Assembly (NCBI GenBank): GCA_019244055.1 | Contig: JAFATG010000126.1 | Span: 1 to 64,000, forward strand | DNA length: 64,000 bases | Direction of reading: 5' to 3' | From: Acidobacteriaceae bacterium | GTDB lineage: Bacteria > Acidobacteriota > Terriglobia > Bryobacterales > Bryobacteraceae | Shown: positions 16,845 to 27,819 of the stretch, in pieces | Position numbering within the stretch: position 1 is the stretch's first letter | Layout of the letters: every line of letters begins with the position of its first letter | The notes under the pieces: generated by a model | The model's input: only the letters and a program-made list of their open reading frames with translations | Databases searched by the model: none | What the model was told of the DNA's origin: nothing | Program-made: the position numbers and the translations under genes

Positions 16845-18194
16845 ATGCACCGTCTCGTTTTAGCCCTGATTCCGACTCTCACCGCATGCCTGTTTGCGCA
16901 GGAAGCTCCGGTTACGTTTAAGAGCGACGTCGCGTTGGCACGCGTCGATGCACAGGTACTGGATCGGGGTGGGCGTGCGGTGACCGGCCTCGAGGCGAGC
17001 GATTTTGTGCTTCGAGTCGACGGGCGCGTTGTGCCTATCCGCAATTTCGCCAGCGAAAACATGCCCATCGATATTCTTCTGTTGCTGGATGTGAGCGGCA
17101 GTATGCAGCCTCATATCGAACGTATCTCTTCCGCTGCGCAACAGGCGCTGGATGTGCTTGCCGCCAAAGATCGTGTATCGATCATGGTCTTCGATACAAA
17201 CACTCGCCTGCGCTTACCGTTTCGGGCAAGCCATACTGAGATCACGGCGGAGCTGAACCGATTGCTCCGCTCGGAGCGATTTAACGGTGGTACTCATATC
17301 ACCCATGCCTTGCTGGAGGCGGCGAGCTATGTGCAGCGAGAGGCTCGCCCGGACGCGCGCCGTGCGATGGTAATTCTCACCGATGATGAGACGCAGGATT
17401 CCGAGGACGAGCCGCGCGTCGAGAACGCGCTTGCACAGGCAAATGCGGTGCTCAGCTTTCTTCAGGCGCCGTATGAACCGCCCGTCATGAATGGCGGCGG
17501 GCGGCGGCCTCGTCGCACGTGGGGTGGTGGAGGTTGGCCGGGCGCTGGTACAGGCTGGCCGGGCGGAGGAGGCGTCGGATTTCCAGGCGGCGGTCCGGTG
17601 ATTTTGGGGCGCGGCGGGCCCGGCGGCTATGGTGGTGATCCCTCGCATACGGCCGGAACCGCGACCATCGCCGGTGACTCGGGCGGCGACACAATCCGCG
17701 TGGATGAAGCTTCCGCACTTGAAGACACCCTGGCCCGATTACGCCAGCGCTATACCTTCAATTTCTATTTCCCGCCCAACGTGGCCGAGCGTGCAGCCGT
17801 ACATGTAGATCTCTCACAGGAAGCCAGAATTCGGTACATGGATGCCGAGCTGCATTCGCGCCAGGTATTCGTTTCGGCTCAAGGATCTGGCGAGCACTCC
17901 GGACCTACGGTGATCACTCGCTCCCACGTCAACGATGCCGCGAACAATGTCAGCGGCTCGGACGGTGAGACGACGGCCGAACCCTCATCTTCGGGACACC
18001 GGCGTGTTGCTGTCAATGAGGAGAGCGGGCCTCGCGTAAACCTCCCTAGTGATGATTCCGATCCTTCAATTCCGCACGCCCAGGCACCGGCGAGCCAAGG
18101 TACTCCTCCGTCGAATACACAAGCCCAGGGCAGCCAAAATTCTGCTGGCGGCGGATGGCCTCGTACGCACCAAGACAATCCCAATCCTCAGTAG
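16845..18194 (+). CDS. VWFA-related Acidobacterial protein with Gly/Trp-rich insert
   Basis: A 449-aa exported protein. After a signal peptide (LVLALIPTLTACLFA) comes the family opening (FKSDVALARVDAQVLDRGG, FVLRVDGRVVPIRNF) and a VWA domain with an intact metal site (DVSGSM). Unlike the other copy at 1593-2612, the VWA domain is split at about residues 215-265 by a low-complexity insert with repeated GWPG and GGG units and an RRPRR patch. The domain then resumes (ALEDTLARLRQRYTFNFYFPPN) and ends in a 90-residue Ser/Pro/Gln-rich tail. Probably a surface or periplasmic adhesion or assembly factor; exact role unknown. Monocistronic. Confidence 0.86.
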   Translation: MHRLVLALIPTLTACLFAQEAPVTFKSDVALARVDAQVLDRGGRAVTGLEASDFVLRVDGRVVPIRNFASENMPIDILLLLDVSGSMQPHIERISSAAQQALDVLAAKDRVSIMVFDTNTRLRLPFRASHTEITAELNRLLRSERFNGGTHITHALLEAASYVQREARPDARRAMVILTDDETQDSEDEPRVENALAQANAVLSFLQAPYEPPVMNGGGRRPRRTWGGGGWPGAGTGWPGGGGVGFPGGGPVILGRGGPGGYGGDPSHTAGTATIAGDSGGDTIRVDEASALEDTLARLRQRYTFNFYFPPNVAERAAVHVDLSQEARIRYMDAELHSRQVFVSAQGSGEHSGPTVITRSHVNDAANNVSGSDGETTAEPSSSGHRRVAVNEESGPRVNLPSDDSDPSIPHAQAPASQGTPPSNTQAQGSQNSAGGGWPRTHQDNPNPQ

Positions 18195-18365
18195 CGGGTT
18201 TTGCACTGAAGCGCTATTATCCTGTTGAACGTGCTCCACTCCCTCCCGGAGGGCGGCTTGGAAGCTAGGGCAATGGAGCGCAGACGATCTGTCGCTTCGC
18301 AGCGGCCTTAGCTCTCAAGGGCCACTGCAGCAACAACCTATTTCGCGCAATCCTGAAGGAAGCTC

Positions 18366-19349
18366 ATGAAGGCCATTGTTTATGAGGGCTTTGGTTCCCC
18401 CGACATTTTAAGATGTCAGGACATTGAAAAGCCAGCGCCTGGAGAGAACGAAGTCTTAATAAAGGTCCGTGCGGCTTCCATCAACCCACTCGACTGGAAG
18501 CTAATGAAGGGCGGCCCGTTCCTCGTCCGCATCCTGCTGGGGCTCGGCAAACCCAAGCTCCGAAGACCCGGCGTGGATGTGGCCGGCCACGTTGAGGCGA
18601 TCGGCAGGAATGTAACACAGTTCAAACCGGGTGACGAAGTGTTCGGCACGTGCGTGGGGGCCTTTGCCGAGTATGCGATTTCCGCATCCGTCTTCGGCAT
18701 CAAATCGGCGTTAGTCATAAAACCAGAGAACGTGACCTTCGAGCAGGCGGCCTCCGCACCCGTGGCGGCATTGACCGCGTTACAGGGTCTTCGCGACAAA
18801 GGACGGATTCAAGCGGGGCAGACGGTTTTGATCAACGGCGCGGCGGGTGGCGTGGGTACGTTCGCAGTGCAGATTGCCAAACTATTAGGTGCAAATGTGA
18901 CGGGTGTGTGCAGCACGGCGAATGTCGACATGGTTCGATCCATCGGCGCAGACCGGGTCATTGATTACACCCAAAATGATTTCACCAAGAGCGGGGAACG
19001 TTGCGACCTCTTCTTGGACTGCATTGGGAATCATTCTTTATCTGCATGCAGACGCGTTTTGAATCCCAAAGGCAGGCTTGTGATGGTCGGAGCGCCAGAC
19101 GATGGTCGAGCAATCGGTCTTCTAGCTCGCATCATTGGCGCGCTTGTGTGGTCACTATTCGGAACCAAGAAGATGGTCTTTTTCATCGCGCGGATGAATA
19201 AGCAGGATTTGACCACCGTGGGCGAGTACATAGCGGCCGGAAAGTTAAGACCAATTATCGATAAGCGGTACGCTTTGAATGAGGCGAGTGAGGCATTCCG
19301 GTATATGGAAAGAGGGCATGCCCGCGGTAAGGTAATAATCACCCCTTGA
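18366..19349 (+). CDS. Medium-chain NAD(P)-dependent reductase, quinone oxidoreductase type
   Basis: A 327-aa protein of the zinc-free medium-chain dehydrogenase/reductase group. The GroES-like domain covers residues 1-125 (NPLDWKLMKGG, RPGVDVAGHVEAIG, FKPGDEVFG) and lacks the catalytic zinc cysteines. The Rossmann domain contains NGAAGGVGTFAVQIAK from residue 147. Such enzymes reduce quinones or alpha,beta-unsaturated ketones with NADPH in the cytosol. The start ATG has AGGAAG 5-10 bases upstream. A CCCCTTGA...TCAAGGGG inverted repeat straddles the stop but has no T-tract. Stands alone; substrate unknown. Confidence 0.87.
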   Translation: MKAIVYEGFGSPDILRCQDIEKPAPGENEVLIKVRAASINPLDWKLMKGGPFLVRILLGLGKPKLRRPGVDVAGHVEAIGRNVTQFKPGDEVFGTCVGAFAEYAISASVFGIKSALVIKPENVTFEQAASAPVAALTALQGLRDKGRIQAGQTVLINGAAGGVGTFAVQIAKLLGANVTGVCSTANVDMVRSIGADRVIDYTQNDFTKSGERCDLFLDCIGNHSLSACRRVLNPKGRLVMVGAPDDGRAIGLLARIIGALVWSLFGTKKMVFFIARMNKQDLTTVGEYIAAGKLRPIIDKRYALNEASEAFRYMERGHARGKVIITP

Positions 19350-19618
19350 GCGTAAGAGCGAACCGAATCAAGGGGATGAACACAGCCGAGCGCATTAAAT
19401 ATCTGGATATTTTCCTCACGTCCTGCACTCGCTCTCTCTGTGAGTGCTATAGACTCCTTTCGAGGTCCACGGGGCAATTCGCGACCGCTAGTCTTCCCTC
19501 GGCTGGGACCTGAGCCGGATTGGCCCACGCAAGATCTCTTCCCTTCTCTTGGAATGACGTCGCTTTAAGGCAAGACAGTAACGCATCTTGAGAGCTTGTC
19601 CGTCAGTACAATGACCGC

Positions 19619-21436
19619 ATGCTTTCCTCGCGACTGCGCTGCGGTGCTGTCCTCTTCGTGGCAGCCGTTGCCTCGAAATTAGCTGCCGCTGAGATTCCTC
19701 GTCCCGAATTTCCCGAGCCTCAGTTCGAACGCACGCAATGGATAAGCCTCAATGGCACTTGGAAGTTCGCGTTTGACGATCAGGACGCGGGGCTCTCCAC
19801 CAAATGGTTTGAAAACGGCCTCAAGAACACCCGCAGCATCGTTGTTCCCTTCTGCTTCGAAAGCCGCCTGAGCGGCATCGCGGATACAAGCTTTCATCCC
19901 GTGGTCTGGTACCAGCGTGCGCTCGAGATTCCGTCCGACTGGCGCAGCCAGCACGTCCTCTTGCATTTCGGAGCCGTCTACTATCGCGCCTGGATCTGGC
20001 TGAATGGCGAATTCTTAGGAACGCACGAAGGTGGAAACGTGCCCTTTGTGTTCGACATCACGGACGCGTTTCGCGATGGCCCAAACACTCTGATCGTTCG
20101 CGTCGAAAATCCTCCCACCGATCGCTCCATCGCGCGCGGGAAACAATATTGGAAGCCGAAATCCGCCAGCATCTTCTATACGCGGACCAGTGGTATCTGG
20201 CAGCCCGTTTGGATCGAGCGCACCGGCGACAATCATCTGCTGTATGTACAGGTGACTGCGGATCAGGATGGAACAGCGCGATTTGCTGGTGTGATGGCGA
20301 AGCATGAGGCCGAGCCGCTAAGGTTTCAAGTAGCCGTTTCGGACGGCGGCACCGAGGTCGCGACCACTACCTCCCAAACCCATGAAGACCAGGTCTCCGC
20401 AATGCTGCAGGTCAACAGTCCGAAACTGTGGTCTCCAGACTCGCCGAATCTATACACCGTGAAGTACCGGTTGCTGCGCGCCGGCAAACCCATCGACGAA
20501 GTGAATTCTTACTTCGGCTTTCGCACCATCGCGGTCGCAAACGACCGCGTCACAATCAACGGCCGCCCCACCTATCTGAAATTTCTGCTCGATCAAGGTT
20601 ACTGGCCCGAAAGTGTCTTAACGCCGCCCTCCGAGGAAGCCATTCAGCGCGATATCGATCTGGCGCTGTCGATGGGCTTCAATGGCGTACGCAAGCATCA
20701 GAAGGTAGCCGATCCCCGTTTCTTGTATTGGGCCGACCGCCGCGGGTTCCTGGTCTCCGGAGAAATCGCCGATGCGTACGAATTCACCACCGAAGAAGCG
20801 GAGCGCTTCACGAGTGAATGGATGCAAGCCGTCCAGCGAGACTACAACCACCCATCGATCATCATCTGGAATGCCATCAACGAAAGCTGGGGCGTGCCCG
20901 ATTTGAAAGATCCCCGCCAGCAGGCGTACTTAAAGGAGTTGTACCAACTCACGCACACTCTGGATAACACGCGTCTCGTCATCGATAACGAAGGTTGGGA
21001 GCACACCGGCGGCACCGACCTGTTTGCCATCCATGACTACGAGAAGTCCGGCCAGGTCCTTTACGACAAATACAAAGATGTTACGCGACAGAGTGCTACT
21101 GTTCCCCCGAACGGCCGCCCGGCGTTAATTGAGGGCTATCGTTACAACGGTTCGCCGCTGTATCTGTCCGAATTCGGCGGGATCGCCTACATCCCTCCGG
21201 GAACAAATGTACCTGCGGAGAGCTGGGGGTATTCGGGCGTGGAAAAAACGCAGGAAGCCGCGCTAGCGCGCTTGACGCAGCTATTCGAAGGAATTGCGAA
21301 GCTGAATAATCTCGCCGGCATCTGTTACACCCAGATCACCGACGTTGAACAGGAAGTGAATGGACTTGCAACGTTCGATCGCAAGCCCAAGTACCCGGTC
21401 GAGAAAATCAAGGAGTTGAACGACAAGCTGCATTGA
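19619..21436 (+). CDS. GH2 family glycoside hydrolase (beta-galactosidase/glucuronidase-like)
   Basis: A 605-aa secreted enzyme with a signal peptide (AVLFVAAVASKLAAA). Domain order is the sugar-binding jelly roll (about 35-200, SLNGTWKFAFDDQ, FCFESRLSGI, VWYQRALEIP), the immunoglobulin-like domain (200-300) and the TIM barrel (300-600). Acid/base Glu422 is in WNAINESWG and nucleophile Glu518 in YLSEFGG. The protein is short compared with E. coli LacZ, like many Acidobacteria and Bacteroidetes GH2 enzymes whose substrates vary. The 3' end has a diverged 45-bp relic copy at 21564-21608, suggesting a former tandem duplicate. Confidence 0.93.
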   Translation: MLSSRLRCGAVLFVAAVASKLAAAEIPRPEFPEPQFERTQWISLNGTWKFAFDDQDAGLSTKWFENGLKNTRSIVVPFCFESRLSGIADTSFHPVVWYQRALEIPSDWRSQHVLLHFGAVYYRAWIWLNGEFLGTHEGGNVPFVFDITDAFRDGPNTLIVRVENPPTDRSIARGKQYWKPKSASIFYTRTSGIWQPVWIERTGDNHLLYVQVTADQDGTARFAGVMAKHEAEPLRFQVAVSDGGTEVATTTSQTHEDQVSAMLQVNSPKLWSPDSPNLYTVKYRLLRAGKPIDEVNSYFGFRTIAVANDRVTINGRPTYLKFLLDQGYWPESVLTPPSEEAIQRDIDLALSMGFNGVRKHQKVADPRFLYWADRRGFLVSGEIADAYEFTTEEAERFTSEWMQAVQRDYNHPSIIIWNAINESWGVPDLKDPRQQAYLKELYQLTHTLDNTRLVIDNEGWEHTGGTDLFAIHDYEKSGQVLYDKYKDVTRQSATVPPNGRPALIEGYRYNGSPLYLSEFGGIAYIPPGTNVPAESWGYSGVEKTQEAALARLTQLFEGIAKLNNLAGICYTQITDVEQEVNGLATFDRKPKYPVEKIKELNDKLH

Positions 21437-21898
21437 GCAACCTGAGACGCATTCGTGATCAATTTTGCCCATCGCCGTCGTTGTCCTTGCGATCACTTTA
21501 CGGCGCGTACCGCTCTTCATCGATCTCAAGGGGAAACGCACCTGAGGCGCGTCGAGCAATAGGTATCCGGTCGGAAAAATCAAGGAATTGCAAGACAAGC
21601 TGGATTGAGGCGCAGGCGCGTTTCCGCCAAGCAGCTCTATTAGCGGAACGCTCTATTGTTCCCGAAGCGTTTCTACCGGATCAAGCCTCTCTCGCCTGGT
21701 CAGATCTTTGAGCCAACTCATACTTCTGGCCTAAGACTCGGAGGGCGAGAGGACCAGCGTGATGCCTTCCACCATTCGTTTGAAGCTGGAGACTTCCCGG
21801 TCCACATGCTTCCGGCTGGCTGCGGGGGCCGAAAAAACCCAACGGGCTGCACGCCCGGTTAGGGAAACAGCCCTCAAACACTTGAAATGTAACTGATC
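21437..21898. other. Intergenic region with GH2 relic
   Basis: No intact gene is supported. Apart from the 45-bp GH2 relic the sequence shows only short ORFs without family resemblance. It separates two genes converging on it (GH2 and the PEP-CTERM protein). Confidence 0.4.
21564..21608 (+). pseudogene. Relic of a second GH2 gene 3' end
   Basis: These 45 bases match 21392-21436, the last 45 bases of the GH2 gene including its TGA, at 38 of 45 positions by direct comparison. The relic would read YPVGKIKELQDKLD-stop against YPVEKIKELNDKLH-stop. No similarity to the rest of the GH2 gene was seen upstream, so this is the residue of a deleted tandem copy or an ectopic duplication. Confidence 0.6.
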
Positions 21899-22906
21899 TT
21901 AGCTACGATGTCTGCGTCTCAGTCTTGCGCCGAGAACAAGACCCGATCCCAGCAACAGCAATCCCACAGAACCCGGTTCGGGTGTCGACGCCAGTAGGCC
22001 ATTTACGTGCGTACCATCCGAGTAGAAGCCTACCAGGTCACCCAGATCGTTTACGCCATTGATGGTTGTTCCGCTCACGCCGAATGCCGGCGTGAATGAC
22101 TGCTTCGGGTCATTGACGGTCGTCCAGGTCTTGGTCATCCAGTCATAGACCAGGCCGTTCGTGCCGCTTGCATTCACATAGCTTCCGACCACTTCACCTT
22201 TATTGTTCAACCCGAAAAAGCTGGTGTTCGTCCCATTTCCTTTCGGAGCGTCGAGACTCACAAATGTTCCACTTTCATCGAGAAATCCGTGCACATTTCC
22301 CGCGCCATCTGTGTAGAAGCCCGCAACCCATCCACCGTTGTTGATCGCGGAAGCCGTGGTACTTACCGCGCCGAATGACGTCGGAAGAATGATCGGCGTG
22401 AATGTTTTTGTGCTCACGTTGTATTCGTAGCCGTGCGCGTCGTTGGCGGCATCGGTATAAAACCCGACGGCAGTGTTGCTATCGTTCAACCCAAGCAACT
22501 GATTGAAGGGTGGAGTAGCAGTCGTGGCCGGATTATCCACCGTGCTTTGAGTGCCCCCGATCTGCGTGAACCCGTGGTTCGCGTTCGCTGTATCGACGTA
22601 AAACCCCGCAGTGTTGTACGTTCCCTTGGTTAACACGTTGTTAATAGCCGTCACCTGTGTCTGGGTGGCGCCCGTAAAATTCTCGGCCACGAAACCGCCC
22701 GCCTTGGTCCAGGTGTAACCGTTATTCGGCACGACTACTGAATCACCGAAATACCCGGCGATGACTCCTTCATTGTTAATACCGAGTAACTGATTGAAAT
22801 TCAGATCCCGGGGATTGTTTATAGTTTGAAAGTTGTACGATGCCGCACTGCTGGTTCCCGCTGCCAGTGTGAACATCGCAAGGACCGCGAGTGGAATTCT
22901 CAACAT
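21899..22906 (-). CDS. PEP-CTERM protein with HAF-like repeats
   Basis: A 335-aa exported protein. Signal peptide at 1-22 (LAVLAMFTLAAGTSSAA). The body repeats a unit of about 40 residues built around 'xxGxNNxGxxxGFYxD' and 'xHGFxx' (INNEGVIAGYF, LNDSNTAVGFYTD, INNGGWVAGFYTD, LNNKGEVVGSY, VNDLGDLVGFYSD), resembling extracellular HAF-type repeats and probably folding as a beta-propeller. The C-terminus has TPEP, a hydrophobic helix (GSVGLLLLGSGLVLG) and RLRRRHR, the exosortase signal. AGGAG lies before ATG 22906. Function likely structural or matrix-related; unproven. Confidence 0.87.
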   Translation of the reverse strand: MLRIPLAVLAMFTLAAGTSSAASYNFQTINNPRDLNFNQLLGINNEGVIAGYFGDSVVVPNNGYTWTKAGGFVAENFTGATQTQVTAINNVLTKGTYNTAGFYVDTANANHGFTQIGGTQSTVDNPATTATPPFNQLLGLNDSNTAVGFYTDAANDAHGYEYNVSTKTFTPIILPTSFGAVSTTASAINNGGWVAGFYTDGAGNVHGFLDESGTFVSLDAPKGNGTNTSFFGLNNKGEVVGSYVNASGTNGLVYDWMTKTWTTVNDPKQSFTPAFGVSGTTINGVNDLGDLVGFYSDGTHVNGLLASTPEPGSVGLLLLGSGLVLGARLRRRHRS

Positions 22907-23148
22907 TTGCGCTCCTCTTTAGCCTCCGCGTTTCGAAAGCTCGCGAATGCTGCGAAATGGGCGATTTTTCAGCCGGAAATGTTACGCGGAAATTCGTCCA
23001 TTTTGTGTGCAGGGTTTAGAGTTCCTAGTAAATTTTCGATCGATTCCCTCATACTGAATCTCCCCGCGCTCGTTATCAATAGGCCGCAACCAACGCACGC
23101 GAGGAGGAAACTGTAATCTCAGAGGCAAACTCGATCGACGGTTGCGCC

Positions 23149-24000
23149 ATGCCAGACCCCCGGGATAAATCCAAAGTCGCTGAGCCTATTGATCTCGGCC
23201 CGGGTTACCGACTCGCCGCGAGAGGGCGCCAGGAGGCCGAAGATGATCGGCTAGCTCTCTTGGAACAAATTTTCGACCCGGCCTCACGTCACCGGCGTGA
23301 ACTGGTCCAGCCTGGCTGGCGGTGCCTTGAAGTCGGTGCGGGTCGTGGATCGATGGCAGTGTGGCTAGCGGAGCGGGTCGGCAAAAGCGGCCACGTCATG
23401 GCGACGGACATAGATGTCACCTACTTGGAGCGAATGAATCTTCCGAACCTCGAGATACGCCGGCACGACATCCTCAAGGATCCTCTAGATGTGCTCGGCC
23501 CGAGTTCATTCGATCTGGTTTGCTCACGGCTGATGCTATTCTGGCTAGCCGGCAAACAGGAAACAGCTATCCAGCGCATGGTGGAGTGTTTGCGGCCGGG
23601 AGGATGGCTCGTTGATGAGGATGGTGACTGGGGTACGGTTTCTCCAGTCGATCCGTCTCATCCTTACTACGCCCGCTATGAGGGGGCCTGGCAGGGTGGT
23701 GAGTGGTGGGCAGCGCGCGGATATGATCCAACTTTTGGACGCAAGCTCCCAGTGCTATTCGAGAAGTGCGGCTTGAAAAACATTCGCAGCGAGGCAACAG
23801 CGGAGATAGTTCGCGGAGGTAGCTTGTGGGCAAAGTGGTGGCAGGAGACGCTGCTCGCCATCCGAGCATGGGAGCAGAGTGAGGATCGCCTAACGGAGGC
23901 GCGGGAAGAAGAGTACAAAGTGCTCACAGCTCCTTGGAGCGACCCATCGCTTTGGTTTCTCAACGCCCTTCTTCACGCCTGCTGGGGCCAACGTCTGTGA
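23149..24000 (+). CDS. Class I SAM-dependent methyltransferase
   Basis: A 283-aa protein with a Rossmann-like methyltransferase domain: motif I CLEVGAGRGSMAVWLAERVG near residues 58-77, motif II ATDID, a motif III/IV-like FDLVCSRLMLFWL and GGWLVDEDGDWG. The C-terminal 100 residues probably hold the substrate-binding part. ATG 23149 follows GGTTGCGCC without a strong ribosome site. It stands alone between unrelated genes, so the acceptor (small molecule, lipid or protein) cannot be inferred. High confidence in the fold, none in the substrate. Confidence 0.88.
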   Translation: MPDPRDKSKVAEPIDLGPGYRLAARGRQEAEDDRLALLEQIFDPASRHRRELVQPGWRCLEVGAGRGSMAVWLAERVGKSGHVMATDIDVTYLERMNLPNLEIRRHDILKDPLDVLGPSSFDLVCSRLMLFWLAGKQETAIQRMVECLRPGGWLVDEDGDWGTVSPVDPSHPYYARYEGAWQGGEWWAARGYDPTFGRKLPVLFEKCGLKNIRSEATAEIVRGGSLWAKWWQETLLAIRAWEQSEDRLTEAREEEYKVLTAPWSDPSLWFLNALLHACWGQRL

Positions 24001-24493
24001 GATGGACAAGTGATCGTCACCTTAAGTGGCCAAAGCAGCCGAAACGGCGTCGCACTACACGCGTTCCTCGAATGGAAGCCCAAAAAAGTTTCGGATTACA
24101 CATCCTTCATTCGCTGGCCGGTTACAAATTTGGGCCCAGGCATGTGGCGTTTCCACTAAGACCATCTCGGAGTGCGGCAAAAGGCCTGCTTCGCGGGCAT
24201 GCCATTAACGACCGAAATCATTTCTGTTTGAAAATCCCGGACCACCTTTGCCCAAGAAGCACAGGCAAACGACCTCAGCGATGATGGTTTGACGGCGCGG
24301 CAGTTCCGGGCTTTGCTGAAGATGAACTGCCATAAGTAAACATGGCTCTGCGACCACCGGTGATTCGCCGTGCGGTCGCTCAGAGCTACTTTTCCGATAA
24401 TGCGGTTTCACAGGCCCAACCAGCATGCGAACGCCGGGATTGGCAAACCTTTGCTGATCACGCACGAGCTAAGTTCAAAACAGGAAGACACAG
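24001..24493. other. Gene-free 0.5 kb between methyltransferase and AraC genes
   Basis: Both strands were read for remnants. ORFs 23934-24284 and 24205-24465 lack family resemblance and plausible starts. I see nothing I can name here, which for this dense chromosome suggests degraded coding sequence, but no parent family was recognised. Confidence 0.35.
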
Positions 24494-25438
24494 TTAGGCT
24501 ACCTGAGTCGCGCTGCCTATGCCGTCTCGCAGTGTTTTGATGTCCCGAATTGGTGGCTGACCGAAGAGTCGACTGTACTCGCGACTGAACTGGCTTACGC
24601 TTTCATAACCAACTTCGTATGCCGCTGTGCTAGCGTCTATCCCGCCCGTCAGCATCCGTTCGCGTGCAGCTTGCAACCTGAGTTGCTTCTGATATTGAAG
24701 TGGACTCATAGTAGTTAACGCGCGGAACTGATGGTGAAGTGTTGAGACACCCATCTGAGCAATGGCGGCGAGCTCTTCCATGTGAAGCGGCTTTGTGTAG
24801 TTCGTCCTGAGCCAAGCGATGGCTCTTGCGGTCCGATGGCTGAGATCGCCTCTGGTCGCAATGGATCGTAATCGCTCGCCCTGAGGCGTTCGGAGTATCC
24901 GGTACACGAGCTCACGGTGGATCAACGGCGCCATAAACGGTATGTCTTCTGGACTATGAAGCAGTTGGATCAATCTGTCGCAGGCGCTCAGCAGTTCGGG
25001 TGTAGTTTCGCCGACAACGAGCCCCCGCCGTTGAGATGTTGATTGGACGTCCGGCAGATCTTCCCGGCTCAGTACCTCCCGCACGATCCCCATATCAAGC
25101 CGCAGAAGCATCGAGAGCAAAGGAACCTTCTCCGATGCCTGAACAACTCGGCTTTGAACCGGCATATCGATCGCCGATAACACAAATGAAGAATCATCGC
25201 ACTCGTACTCAGTTCCCCCGACATTCAGGAACTTGCGTCCTTGTGTGAACACCGCAAGACTGGGTTCGTAGAACACACGTTGGCAGGCGGTCGGCTCGAT
25301 ACGCCGGAAAAGGGATAGGCCTGGGATTGCGGTCACGTGCTCTCCGGGCGATTGCGCGAGGGTCAATATCCGGCTGGCTAACGCGGCCCGCATCTCGGCG
25401 ACATCTATGTTGTGAAGCGGTTCAGTTCCTTTTGCCAT
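24494..25438 (-). CDS. AraC family transcriptional regulator
   Basis: A 314-aa regulator. Residues about 20-195 form the AraC N-terminal type seen in YqhC-like proteins (CQRVFYEPSLAVFTQGRKFL, YLLSAIDMPV-like FVLSAIDMPVQSRV, PFMAPLIHRELVYRILRTPQG). Residues about 210-300 hold two helix-turn-helix units (MEELAAIAQMGVSTLHHQFRALTTMSPLQYQKQLRLQ and AAYEVGYESVSQFSREYSRLFG split). Regulators of this subgroup often sit beside and control aldo/keto reductase genes. It is divergent from the lipocalin-CMD-AKR-AKR cluster and probably senses a small carbonyl or phenolic compound (inference). Confidence 0.92.
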   Translation of the reverse strand: MAKGTEPLHNIDVAEMRAALASRILTLAQSPGEHVTAIPGLSLFRRIEPTACQRVFYEPSLAVFTQGRKFLNVGGTEYECDDSSFVLSAIDMPVQSRVVQASEKVPLLSMLLRLDMGIVREVLSREDLPDVQSTSQRRGLVVGETTPELLSACDRLIQLLHSPEDIPFMAPLIHRELVYRILRTPQGERLRSIATRGDLSHRTARAIAWLRTNYTKPLHMEELAAIAQMGVSTLHHQFRALTTMSPLQYQKQLRLQAARERMLTGGIDASTAAYEVGYESVSQFSREYSRLFGQPPIRDIKTLRDGIGSATQVA

Positions 25439-25598
25439 TTGCTTGAGCCACGCCTTTTTTCAGCGTACCCTCCAGGGACCAACATCGTGCACAAATTCTG
25501 AATGTCAAACAGAATCAGGCAAAGAATCGGCAGGATCAGGTAAGCGCGGCTGCGCATTTTGCCGCTAGTTTTGGAATTGAAAGGGGGATGAGAACCGA

Positions 25599-26063
25599 GT
25601 GAAGAACATCCTTGCGATCTGCCTCGTCCTGCTGGCAGTTGGTCGGACGATCGCGCAGGACCGAACCGGAACTGCGGACGTACGGAATAAGTTCATCGGA
25701 GCATGGCGGCTCGCCTGGCTGGAACGGTCGGGCGCCGATGGACAGGTACACAAGATTGATTGCACTGGCATGTTCGTCTTCACGCGTGATGGGCACGCCT
25801 CTGTGCAGGTGATGCAACGCAACCCGGAGACGAAGGCCGACGCTGGCCCTCAGCAATACTCGGCGGGTGGATATGAGGCGTCCTGGGGTACCTACAAGGT
25901 GGATGAGGGCGCTCATACATTCACGTTTCACATCGAGGGAGCAGCGGTGCGATCCCTCATGGGCAAAGACCTGCCGCGTGCCTATGAGTTCTCGGGAAAA
26001 CAATTGATCGTCAAATCAACTCGCCCAGATGAGCACTGGCGGGTTGCCTGGGAGCGTTACTGA
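25599..26063 (+). CDS. Lipocalin-like domain secreted protein
   Basis: A 154-aa protein with signal peptide (ILAICLVLLAVGRTIAQ). The mature part is a lipocalin-like barrel: FIGAWRLAWLERSGADG, GMFVFTRDGHASVQVM, GTYKVDEGAHTFTFHIEG, KDLPRAYEFSGKQLIVKS. It would bind a hydrophobic or aromatic ligand in the periplasm. GTG is the track start at 25599 with GGGGG upstream at about 12 bases. It is the first gene of a plus-strand run with the CMD-family gene 9 bases downstream, so co-transcription is likely, probably under the divergent AraC regulator. Confidence 0.82.
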   Translation: MKNILAICLVLLAVGRTIAQDRTGTADVRNKFIGAWRLAWLERSGADGQVHKIDCTGMFVFTRDGHASVQVMQRNPETKADAGPQQYSAGGYEASWGTYKVDEGAHTFTFHIEGAAVRSLMGKDLPRAYEFSGKQLIVKSTRPDEHWRVAWERY

Positions 26064-26072
26064 AGGGGGCAC

Positions 26073-27799
<1,727 letters not shown>

Positions 27800-27819
27800 T
27801 CAGCGAAAGAGGAATACGA

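Noticed and set aside
19341-19374. CCCCTTGA...TCAAGGGG inverted repeat at the end of the reductase gene as terminator
   Set aside because: Loop of about 19 bases and no T-tract; too weak to call.
24001-24493. Possible transposase or gene remnant
   Set aside because: No frame on either strand resembles a known transposase or any gene I recognise.
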